Part shown: positions 28,401-36,230 of the stretch, piece after piece | Numbering within the stretch: position 1 is the first letter of the stretch | How the letters are laid out: each line of letters begins with the position of its first letter | Assembly: GCA_910578185.1 (NCBI GenBank) | Contig: CAJTPN010000023.1 | Location: 1 to 48,721 of the forward strand | DNA from: an uncultured Acetatifactor sp. | GTDB lineage: Bacteria; Bacillota; Clostridia; Lachnospirales; Lachnospiraceae | Direction of reading: 5' to 3' | DNA length: 48,721 nt | Translations under genes and position numbers: made by a program | The notes under the pieces: model-generated | The model's input: only the letters and a program-made list of their open reading frames with translations | What the model was told of the DNA's origin: nothing | The model's database searches: none

Positions 28401-28841
28401 TTATTTCCGCAAGTATGTAACCTGCTCGTCCGTAATGCCCTCGAACCTCTTCTTGTCATTTTCTCCCGCATACGGCCCCTGTTTCACTTCTATCATCTCA
28501 ACTTCTTCCAGCACATGAAAACCATGCCCTCCGGAAATCAACAAAATAATATCGCCTGCATACAGCTCTCTGCTCTCCATATAATCTTCATATTCATCAT
28601 AGAAATCCACTCGCAGAACACCCTTTTTCAGGAACAATACCTCCTGGGTCAGCACCACGTTCCTGTGAACCATATTATGCACATGGGCGTCTATCACTTT
28701 CCCCGTGGCATGATGCATATATGCCACCTGCTGAGAATACTCGTTTGGCGTAATAAAATTTACCCCCTCACAATGAAAGTCATTGCGAATGATCATTGCC
28801 AGCATCCTGTCCTTTTTCTTAATTTCCTCGATCTGCCCCAT
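28401..28841 (-). CDS. Cupin-like protein
   Basis: A 146-residue protein with a cupin-type barrel: IDAHVHNMVHRNVVLTQEVL (two His near the first strand pair), FLKKGVLRVDFYD and a later GHGFHVLEEVE. Metal-binding His residues are present, but the order differs from standard sugar 3,5-epimerases such as RmlC. Related small cupins accompany nonulosonate and amino-sugar loci with undefined roles (sugar isomerase or metabolite-binding). GGAGAGGTAG precedes the ATG at 28841. It lies just downstream of the DegT-type aminotransferase, which suggests action on a keto-sugar (inference). Confidence 0.75.
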   Translation of the reverse strand: MGQIEEIKKKDRMLAMIIRNDFHCEGVNFITPNEYSQQVAYMHHATGKVIDAHVHNMVHRNVVLTQEVLFLKKGVLRVDFYDEYEDYMESRELYAGDIILLISGGHGFHVLEEVEMIEVKQGPYAGENDKKRFEGITDEQVTYLRK

Positions 28842-28867
28842 ATTACTACCTCTCCGCTTGTCCGTTG

Positions 28868-30007
28868 TCACCGACTTCCGTTACGAATCGTATGCATTAC
28901 CTTTTTGACCTTGGCCACCACTTCCTCCATCTGAGCCTGTGTCAAAGCAAGGCCGCTTGGAATGTAGAATCCCTTTCTGGCCAGATACTCTCCATTGTGA
29001 TAACTTCCCCCAAAAGACATGCTCCCATATACAGGCTGCTCATGCATACACCAGAAAAAGGTTCTGGCCCCGATCCCTTCCTCCGCCAATAATTTCAACA
29101 CCACCCTATTGTCAACGGCAATCGTTTGATCCAGCACCAGCCCGTAAACCCAATAAATATTTCTGGCATATTCCGTCTCTTCCACCGGAAGTATCAGCCC
29201 TTCCTCTCCCTGCAAATGCTCCGTATAATATCTTCCCATGGCTCTTTTTCGTTCCACAAACTCATTGAGTCTTTCCAACTGTGCAAGTCCCACCGCTGCC
29301 TGCAGGTTGGTAAAGCGATAATTTCCACTGAGTTCGTCGTGAACATATCTGACATCCTTCCGGAAGCACAAATTTCTAAGCATTCTGCATCTCTCCGCCA
29401 GCTCCTCATCATCTGTCACCACCATTCCGCCTTCTCCGGTGGTGACATGCTTATTGGGATAAAAGCTGAATGTACTGATGTCTCCAAAGCTGCCACAGGG
29501 GATCCCGCGGTAGGTCTGCCCATGCATTTCCGCCGCGTCCTCGATGACCTTTAAATGATATTTATGTGCCAGGGCAATGACCTTATCCGCCTCAACAGGA
29601 AGACCATATAGATGCACAATCATGATGGCTTTCGTCCTGTCTGTAATCCTGGCTTCGATCTCATCTACTTTCATATTCCATGTACACAGGTCGCTGTCAA
29701 TCAATACCGGCACACCGCCTGCTTTTGTGACAGCCATGGCACAGGAAATAATGGTAAAAGTGGGCATGATAACCTCATCCCCTTCTCCGATCCCCAAAGC
29801 CTGAACGGCTATTTCCAATGCGGCCGTGCCATTTGACACCGCAATTCCATATTTTCTGTCCACGGTTTCACTCATCTTTTGCTCAAATTCTCTCACAAAA
29901 GGCCCTTCGGACGATATCCATCCCGTATCTATACACTGACACAAATACTTCTTTTCATTTCCGTTTAACAGCGGTTCGTTTACCGGTATAAAATGCTTCA
30001 CTTTCAT
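28868..30007 (-). CDS. DegT/DnrJ/EryC1/StrS-family sugar aminotransferase
   Basis: A 379-residue PLP enzyme. The start KHFIPVNEPLLNGNEKKYL, GTAALEIAVQALGIGEGDEVIMP, the Asp of IEDAAEMHGQ that holds the PLP ring nitrogen, and the PLP-binding Lys in FSFYPNKHVTTGEGG are clear. Sequence style is closest to perosamine synthase-like 4-aminotransferases (GDP-4-keto-6-deoxymannose), with LegC-like enzymes as alternatives. The matching nucleotide-sugar 4,6-dehydratase is not in the window. Its ATG overlaps the preceding stop by one base (TAATG). Confidence 0.92.
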   Translation of the reverse strand: MKVKHFIPVNEPLLNGNEKKYLCQCIDTGWISSEGPFVREFEQKMSETVDRKYGIAVSNGTAALEIAVQALGIGEGDEVIMPTFTIISCAMAVTKAGGVPVLIDSDLCTWNMKVDEIEARITDRTKAIMIVHLYGLPVEADKVIALAHKYHLKVIEDAAEMHGQTYRGIPCGSFGDISTFSFYPNKHVTTGEGGMVVTDDEELAERCRMLRNLCFRKDVRYVHDELSGNYRFTNLQAAVGLAQLERLNEFVERKRAMGRYYTEHLQGEEGLILPVEETEYARNIYWVYGLVLDQTIAVDNRVVLKLLAEEGIGARTFFWCMHEQPVYGSMSFGGSYHNGEYLARKGFYIPSGLALTQAQMEEVVAKVKKVMHTIRNGSR

Positions 30008-31656
30008 TACCTCTTACATTCCAATGCCTGATATACTCTCTCACACACATTGCCGTCAAAATTCCGATTCATCCTGTCTTTGTATGGTCTCTGTTCCTGT
30101 GCCAATTCATCCTCTCCCCTGCAGATCATACGGATAAACGCCTCTATTTCCCGTTCTTCCTCCGCAATATAACAAGCCTTATACCAGGCCTCTTCACGAT
30201 ATTCCATTGCCATACAATGATAATACATATTCAATTTGCCATCCAATAATAGCAGCGGCTTTCCGGTAAAAATATAATTCACGGGGACACAGAAAATAGC
30301 CATGCCGATCATAGCTGTGGATGCGTTAAATGCATTTCCATATGTCCTGTTTTCGTCTATGAGAAGACACCCTATCCGGCTTTTCAGTTTATCTATCTTG
30401 TCCATGCAGCTCTTTGTCCCCATAAATTCCGGATCCGGTCTCCAGATAAAGCACAATTCGGGGAACTTGGCAAAAATATCCACATAAAGTTCTGGGTTCT
30501 CAATGGTAAGCAAAATTACCTTCCTGCCGCCAATCCGCTCCGACCATTCTGCCGGCAGCCCTGCCCTGTTCAAATTGCCATAGAGAGTATCCATCTTTGG
30601 GTAACCTACACGCAGCATCTTGTCCCGAAAGGCGTCGTTATTCCTGTCAAACCATTGGCAGATATAATCGGAACCCACATAATAGTCAATATCCGTAAGC
30701 TCATCATATAATTTTTCCATGGGAATCTGGCTCTTATAAACATGTTTATATATGCCCGTCGTCTGCACTGCCACCAACCTGTCAGCAAAGGCTCTCAATA
30801 TCCCAGGAGACGTATCCAACGAATACTCGCTGCAAAAAAAACAGGTTCTGAATTTTGCCTTCCAATCGGTACAATCATCATATAAAATACATTGACCGCC
30901 TTCGTTTTGAATTTCCCTCATCACATACTTTATTCTGTTCAGGTTTTCCCTTGTCCACCAGAAATTCACCAACTTTCCGAACATAACCACACACTTGTGC
31001 CCTTTTTGGGCATACTTTCGAAACAGAGGCAGAACGTTGGTCCAGAAGCTCTCAAACAACGGCGCAAAAAAGAGAATGGAATTCTCTGCATCCTTGACAG
31101 CGCTTGCCTCCACCGCCTCGCTCCGAAGCTGCTCTTTCACAAAATCAAAGCACAAACTGTCAATATCCTTTAATTCCGCGGCAGAATAAATCCTGACAAC
31201 TTCCCTGTGCTTACAATCCGCATAGAGAAGCTTCCTGGCCTTTTCTTCAAAGTCTCCGGCAGCACCCAACATGCTTTCCATTAACGTGCGCTGCTTTTCC
31301 ACACCCAAGGCCTGCTCCATTGCTTTGAAATTAAGAATATGATCCCCATCCGCAAAAGCCAGCAGTTCATCCTGCATCCGCATGTTTAACTCGCTGTCTT
31401 CCACTGTCAAAATGATGCACATGGAATCATCAAATTTTTCCCTCAGCTCCCCAAGGCTGATAATGTTGGGATTATATTTTGTGAATTCGTTGTCCGCCAC
31501 ATACAAAGGCCCAAGTCCAAAGTATTCGTACAATATGGTCTTGACCAAAAGACCGTTATCCCCAAAGGGATAGATGACAAAACGGTCCATGCCTTCCGAA
31601 ATCTTTTCCTTTAATCTCTTTTTGATCATGTGACTGCCAAACATTTCCCTGCTCAC
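30007..31656 (-). CDS. CDP-glycerol-transferase-like protein with N-terminal Rossmann-like module
   Basis: A 549-residue protein. Residues about 20-110 are the shared Rossmann-like module in diverged form (FVIYPFGDNGLLVKTIL ... CIILTVEDSELNM). The remainder resembles teichoic-acid CDP-glycerol glycerophosphotransferases (TagF/GT-B type): FFAPLFESFWTNVLPL, LRVGYPKMDTLYG and LCFIWRPDPEFMG. The usual DYSS donor motif is not obvious, so the donor may differ. GTG at 31656 overlaps the previous stop as GTGA and has AGGGAAAG upstream. Similar in build to the large protein at the head of the locus. Confidence 0.75.
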   Translation of the reverse strand: MSREMFGSHMIKKRLKEKISEGMDRFVIYPFGDNGLLVKTILYEYFGLGPLYVADNEFTKYNPNIISLGELREKFDDSMCIILTVEDSELNMRMQDELLAFADGDHILNFKAMEQALGVEKQRTLMESMLGAAGDFEEKARKLLYADCKHREVVRIYSAAELKDIDSLCFDFVKEQLRSEAVEASAVKDAENSILFFAPLFESFWTNVLPLFRKYAQKGHKCVVMFGKLVNFWWTRENLNRIKYVMREIQNEGGQCILYDDCTDWKAKFRTCFFCSEYSLDTSPGILRAFADRLVAVQTTGIYKHVYKSQIPMEKLYDELTDIDYYVGSDYICQWFDRNNDAFRDKMLRVGYPKMDTLYGNLNRAGLPAEWSERIGGRKVILLTIENPELYVDIFAKFPELCFIWRPDPEFMGTKSCMDKIDKLKSRIGCLLIDENRTYGNAFNASTAMIGMAIFCVPVNYIFTGKPLLLLDGKLNMYYHCMAMEYREEAWYKACYIAEEEREIEAFIRMICRGEDELAQEQRPYKDRMNRNFDGNVCERVYQALECKR

Positions 31657-32666
31657 CTTTCCCTGATATTGTAATAGACTCCGTCCATGGGCTTATAATC
31701 TATCAATTCCTTCTTTGCAAACGCAGCCGTCTCGGAAATGTACAGCCCGCACTTCCTGCATATGCCGGGAAGCTCCCCCCTTCGAAACGCATTCCGAAAC
31801 CGGCGGGCTTTCCTGCTCCTCCAGATAAGGTCCAGCCGCTCCTTCCTGCAATCTCCAATTACATATTTTTCAAGCCAGTCTATGCAGCCGCAGCCGACTA
31901 CCTTTCCGTTGGCCTGCACCGCCAGCGTAGCATAAGGAACTGCACAGTTTTCTCTTTCCTTTGTATTATCTTTGATAATCAGTTTGGATCCGTCTATCAA
32001 ATCTTCTTTTTTAATACTTCCGAACCAGTCAAAGAACTTATCCTTGATATCCGTATCCTTTCTATGCCTGGTGATAATTTTCCTGTAAAACCCGCTGGAG
32101 ACAAGCGCTTTTTTATCATAGGTCCGAAAACCAAACTTCAAGTAACAGTTGATATGATTTTCCCGGCTCAATCGCTCCACCCGTTCCAATTGCTTTTCCA
32201 ACATATGAAATCCATTAATCCCGGACATTCTGCGATAGGATTCTTCGTCATGCCCTTCTACTGAAATCTCCAGATAGTCGAACACACGCAATATTTCCGT
32301 CAGCTCCTCATCTGTATACTTTCCACAGGATATCAATGGCGTGGTACTGTAGACATACAAATATTTTTTATATCTTTTAAGTATCTTTATCCTTTCAAGC
32401 AGCAGCGGATCCGACAAGAAATCAGACTGCATGGCGCCAATCCCAACAGCGCCCCCGCCGAATATGACGCAGTACTCCCTTACTATCTTTTCAAACAGTT
32501 CCACGCTCATCAGGCTGTGTTTTCTGTCAAATTTTCTGTTGCAGCAAAACACACACTTCATGGGACAGAATGCATATGTTTCAATGTTGATATCCAGCGG
32601 TCTCTTCCACAATAAAAACCTGATTTTCAAATACGCCCCAATGTCCAATAAGCCCTTGTCTTTCAT
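31653..32666 (-). CDS. Radical SAM/SPASM-like protein
   Basis: A 337-residue radical SAM protein. The cluster motif is CPMKCVFCC (C-x3-C-x2-C). The C-terminal region has Cys groups (VVGCGCIDWLEKYVIGDC and GICRKCGLYIS) that resemble SPASM-type auxiliary cluster sites. It lacks the Rossmann-like module carried by the other radical SAM protein of the locus. GGGAGTATTTAG precedes the ATG. It overlaps the next gene by 4 bases. The product is unknown; a radical step on a sugar, or on a peptide if the target is a protein, is possible. Confidence 0.85.
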   Translation of the reverse strand: MKDKGLLDIGAYLKIRFLLWKRPLDINIETYAFCPMKCVFCCNRKFDRKHSLMSVELFEKIVREYCVIFGGGAVGIGAMQSDFLSDPLLLERIKILKRYKKYLYVYSTTPLISCGKYTDEELTEILRVFDYLEISVEGHDEESYRRMSGINGFHMLEKQLERVERLSRENHINCYLKFGFRTYDKKALVSSGFYRKIITRHRKDTDIKDKFFDWFGSIKKEDLIDGSKLIIKDNTKERENCAVPYATLAVQANGKVVGCGCIDWLEKYVIGDCRKERLDLIWRSRKARRFRNAFRRGELPGICRKCGLYISETAAFAKKELIDYKPMDGVYYNIRER

Positions 32667-32728
32667 CTAAATACTCCCTGTCCCTTTATAGCGGTTCAAA
32701 GCCCGTCTGAACTGTTACCCGTCAAAAG

Positions 32729-33910
32729 CTATGCTCCTATTACTTTCTGACAAATAATCCTTATAATTGGAGGATTACTGTCCCCGTATGGCGCAAAATC
32801 CGTATCTTCCACCGCACTCACAACCTCAAAACCCGTTTCCTTTAATTTTTCAACCAGTTTCTCCATTTCTATAAACCTTCTGAAATGTCCGTCAAATACA
32901 TAGGAGTTATGCCCTACCTTTTCCCCTTTTCCAAACAATTCATCATTTACGCTTCTGACTTCAATAAAAAACATCCCCTGTTGCTTCAGCACTTTAAAGA
33001 CATTATGTAATACTTCCGTCTCCTGTACTTCGTTGATCGCATGCAATGTAAAGCGGCTGTACACATAATCATACTGCCCGGAAAAAATTGCCGAAGAAGA
33101 TACAAAATCATCACAGATAAAACAGATATTATCCTCGTCATACTCCGTCTTCAGACGTTGAATCGCCGCATCCGACGCATCGATCGCTGTCACATTCAAT
33201 CCCAAGCCGGAAAAATAAATACTGTCCCTTCCGTTTCCACAGCCCAGCTCCAGCAGATTCTTGGAGCGATTCAGCGTCTCCCCCACTGCTTTTGCGAACA
33301 GGGACGGCTGCGTAATATCCAGTTTCTTCTTATAATACTGGTTCCAATACTCCGTATCCCGTTTAAAATCATCCGAAAACGCCACCTGCACATTAAGGAT
33401 CCTGTTTACACATTCTTTAATGGTGATACTGCCGTCATTTTTTAAAATCAGATCAGGATTCCTGGGAAACTCCACCTGCAAATCCATTCCGGCAATATTG
33501 CTGGCTTTTCCCTTATGGTATTGGCTGTAAAGTCCCTTTTGATCCCTCTGGACCAAAACTTCCATAGGTACATCAAGGAAAACTTCCACATAGGCCTTGT
33601 TATTTTTTCTGTTCCAGTCCCGTACTTCATCATACATTGCAATGGTACAGCAAATGACAATGATGCCCTGGTCCGTAAGCATCTTGCAGATTTTCGCGTA
33701 TTTAAAAGCTCTTTTTCTTCGATCGCTTTCCGAATAGCCCAATTCATCTCCCACTATACTTTTCAGCAAGTCTCCGTCAAGCAGCACCACATTATCCTTA
33801 TCCTGCCTGAGTTCGTAATACAGTCTGTTGCCCACCGTAGTCTTTCCCGAACCGGACAGCCCCGTAATCCAATACAATATTCCGTTTTTCACACTGTTTC
33901 CCTGTTTCAT
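32729..33910 (-). CDS. APS-kinase-like / SAM methyltransferase fusion
   Basis: A 393-residue two-domain protein. Residues 1-175 match the adenylylsulfate kinase (CysC) fold: P-loop TGLSGSGKTT at about 16-25, LLDGDLLKSIVGDELGYSESD and a basic segment after it. Residues about 185-393 are a class I methyltransferase with LLELGCGNGRDSIYF, VTAIDASDAAI and YDYVYSRFTLHAI. No sulfate assimilation genes are nearby. In Campylobacter capsule loci a CysC-like protein (Cj1415) phosphorylates a cytidine diphosphoramidate precursor, so a non-sulfate kinase role is plausible (inference). The ATG at 33910 has GGTGGAAT upstream. Confidence 0.85.
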   Translation of the reverse strand: MKQGNSVKNGILYWITGLSGSGKTTVGNRLYYELRQDKDNVVLLDGDLLKSIVGDELGYSESDRRKRAFKYAKICKMLTDQGIIVICCTIAMYDEVRDWNRKNNKAYVEVFLDVPMEVLVQRDQKGLYSQYHKGKASNIAGMDLQVEFPRNPDLILKNDGSITIKECVNRILNVQVAFSDDFKRDTEYWNQYYKKKLDITQPSLFAKAVGETLNRSKNLLELGCGNGRDSIYFSGLGLNVTAIDASDAAIQRLKTEYDEDNICFICDDFVSSSAIFSGQYDYVYSRFTLHAINEVQETEVLHNVFKVLKQQGMFFIEVRSVNDELFGKGEKVGHNSYVFDGHFRRFIEMEKLVEKLKETGFEVVSAVEDTDFAPYGDSNPPIIRIICQKVIGA

Positions 33911-33925
33911 ATTCCACCCATCCGC

Positions 33926-35044
33926 TCACTCTGGAACCCGTTCAAACACATAATATGCTGCTTCCCCTCTCCCGTCCGAAAAATACACTTCCGTGGGAAC
34001 ACTGGCTCTATCTCTTTCGATTAACTTGTACTCCGCTCCAAACAGGGCCAGAATCTCTTCTTCTCTGAAAATAGTCATGGGATAACTGCTTTTGTAGTTC
34101 GTCACGATTTCCCTGCATATTCGCCTCTTTCCCCCAACCATAATCCTGTCAAGGATGATGTAGCGCGGTTTCATCCGCAAAATCCTGGAAATAATATCCT
34201 CATACGGATAAATAAACTGGAGGCTTCCGGATATCAAAACAATATCCATCATACCCAAATGACTGTAATCGTCCCCACTGTCAATAAATTTCAACGTCTC
34301 ATTTTCCAGATTTTCCCGTCCGTAATCAGCATAGTTTGTCTGTTCGGCTATGATATATTCCAGATGATGTACATCCGATAAATACTGTCTGTTCTGAAAA
34401 TATGTGCTACCCAATGCCCCCCCCAAATCAAATACGCGTACCCCCTTATTATGATTCTTCACCGCACATCTCAATATGGCGGCACAGATGCGATAGACAT
34501 ATTTCTGCTCATAAAACAAACATCCGTCTCTCTCCCATGCGGCTTCTCCGGAAATGACCTTCAAAACGGCATCAGCCACCCTGCTTAAAATATTTTGATC
34601 CTCATACCCCTTGCAGGCCCTGTAGGCCTCAGCCCAATTCCCGTAGTCTCCCTCCACATATACCGCCGCCTTCTCTCTGTCATACAACTTATAAAACGGT
34701 GTGGTTTCCCCCTCCTCATACAGTTTTATTATCTGTCCCTGATAGTGGAAATCCCCTTGAAGCATTTCTGTGATCCCCGCTTCCCTGCCAGGCACTGAAA
34801 TTACCACCGTTTCCGTTTCGTTCCAAGAGATCTGTCCCGGCGCCTTTACCATATATCCAAAGTATTTTTTCCCCTGTTTCCCGGGATCCATATCCACAAT
34901 ATTGGCAATATTATAGTCAAGCAGATCCGTCTTTTCAAAAAGATTCGCAGTGTGGACGCCAGCTCCCCAGATCACCGTATTTTTCCTATCCTTCAAAGCC
35001 CCCAGTCTATGATTAAGTTCCGTTATTTTCTCCTGAATAAACAT
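33926..35044 (-). CDS. TIGR04325-like putative methyltransferase with N-terminal Rossmann-like module
   Basis: A 372-residue protein. Residues about 20-125 are the Rossmann-like module (TVIWGAGVHTANLFEK ... TVVISVPGREAGI), closely similar to that of the downstream DUF115-like gene (both share GYMVK-x-P-x-QISWNE). Residues about 150-370 resemble the TIGR04325 putative methyltransferase family: VFDLGGALGSTYFQNRQYL, FIDSGDDYSHLGMMDIVLIS and the late RYIILDRIM. AAGGAGTAATT precedes the ATG. Its substrate is unknown. Confidence 0.8.
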   Translation of the reverse strand: MFIQEKITELNHRLGALKDRKNTVIWGAGVHTANLFEKTDLLDYNIANIVDMDPGKQGKKYFGYMVKAPGQISWNETETVVISVPGREAGITEMLQGDFHYQGQIIKLYEEGETTPFYKLYDREKAAVYVEGDYGNWAEAYRACKGYEDQNILSRVADAVLKVISGEAAWERDGCLFYEQKYVYRICAAILRCAVKNHNKGVRVFDLGGALGSTYFQNRQYLSDVHHLEYIIAEQTNYADYGRENLENETLKFIDSGDDYSHLGMMDIVLISGSLQFIYPYEDIISRILRMKPRYIILDRIMVGGKRRICREIVTNYKSSYPMTIFREEEILALFGAEYKLIERDRASVPTEVYFSDGRGEAAYYVFERVPE

Positions 35045-35072
35045 TTAAATTACTCCTTATGAATCGGCAATA

Positions 35073-36215
35073 TTAAAACAGCATGTCATAATCCGCCCTT
35101 TCAAAGACATCCAGCAGCCCACCTTTAGTGGCATTGACTATTTTCACACCTTTATTCTCTGCCAGTTCCTTCAATCTCTCATACTGCTGCCATAAACGCC
35201 CATAAACCCGCAAATACTTCCGAAAATCCGCTGTGGTCTCATTATTTGGCTTTACGCCCATATCTTTATCGCCTATAATGCTTTCGCTTCTGTCATAAAA
35301 GTACCCATACTGCCTGGTGAGAATATCGCTGTGTTCTACTCCAACCAGATAGATCTCCCTGAATCCCATGTAAAGCGCCAGCTGAATACAGTCAACGGGC
35401 ACTGACTGTCCTGCCAGCATCTGATTCGTTATATCCACATCCTCATAAAGTTCAAGTTCTAAATTTGCCAGGTGCATATAGTTAACGGCTTTGTCCTGGA
35501 AATCCCTGCACTGTTCTATCAACTGTTTGTCCGCTATATGAAAGAAAAACTGCGGACTTGCGGATTTTTGTCCGATCTGCGAAATCAGTTCACTGTAAAA
35601 GGCATCATTTATTTTCTCTGTTTTGTTCAGCTTGGCAAAACAATAATAGTCGGGATTTATCACTTCGTAATCCTTATGCAGATAAAAGTTATGTACCACC
35701 ATCTTCCTGGCGTCTCTTATCCGTGTCAAATCCGTTTCTTTGATACTGGGGCCATTGCCTATAATAACGATTCTTTCTCCTTGATGAAGATTGTGAAACT
35801 TTTCATTTCTTTTCAGAATGTGACGATATTCCATCGGTGTCTGCAGCTGCGTGCGGGCCAGATGGCTGTAAAAGGGTTTCGTCTGTCCAGGTGCATTCAG
35901 CTTCAAAATCAGCCCCTTAAACTGATATTTCTCAAGCAACACTTTCTCTATCTCATCCTCATGATAATAAGAAGAAATCACCACCGCTTTTACTTCATTC
36001 CAGCTAATCTGATCCGGCTTTTTGACCATATACCCTAAAAAGGACTGCCCGTTTCCGTTGCTGTCAACAATCTGGCTTATATTGTACCTTGCCACATCCG
36101 TGTATTGAAAAAGCCTTACGGTATTCTCCGCCGCTCCCCATACAATGTTTTTTCCCAGGGTATCCATTTTTTTTAATATATCGTTAATTCTCCCAACTTC
36201 TTCCTCCAGAAACAT
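35073..36215 (-). CDS. DUF115/MptE-like protein with N-terminal Rossmann-like module
   Basis: A 380-residue protein. Residues about 20-120 are the Rossmann-like module, paralogous to that of the next gene. The rest is a DUF115/MptE-like domain: IVIIGNGPSIKETDLTRI, PDYYCFAKLNKTEK, and VDCIQLALYMGFREIYLVGVEHSD. The same Pfam group (PF01973) includes Maf proteins that transfer nonulosonic acids to flagellin, so in a locus with NeuB and NeuA this is a good candidate for the nonulosonate transferase (inference). GAGGAGTGTC precedes the ATG. Confidence 0.8.
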   Translation of the reverse strand: MFLEEEVGRINDILKKMDTLGKNIVWGAAENTVRLFQYTDVARYNISQIVDSNGNGQSFLGYMVKKPDQISWNEVKAVVISSYYHEDEIEKVLLEKYQFKGLILKLNAPGQTKPFYSHLARTQLQTPMEYRHILKRNEKFHNLHQGERIVIIGNGPSIKETDLTRIRDARKMVVHNFYLHKDYEVINPDYYCFAKLNKTEKINDAFYSELISQIGQKSASPQFFFHIADKQLIEQCRDFQDKAVNYMHLANLELELYEDVDITNQMLAGQSVPVDCIQLALYMGFREIYLVGVEHSDILTRQYGYFYDRSESIIGDKDMGVKPNNETTADFRKYLRVYGRLWQQYERLKELAENKGVKIVNATKGGLLDVFERADYDMLF

Positions 36216-36230
36216 TGCGACACTCCTCTT

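Noticed and set aside
32729..33910. Sulfate assimilation role for the CysC-like domain
   Set aside because: No sulfate adenylyltransferase or reductase is nearby and the domain is fused to a methyltransferase in a glycan locus.
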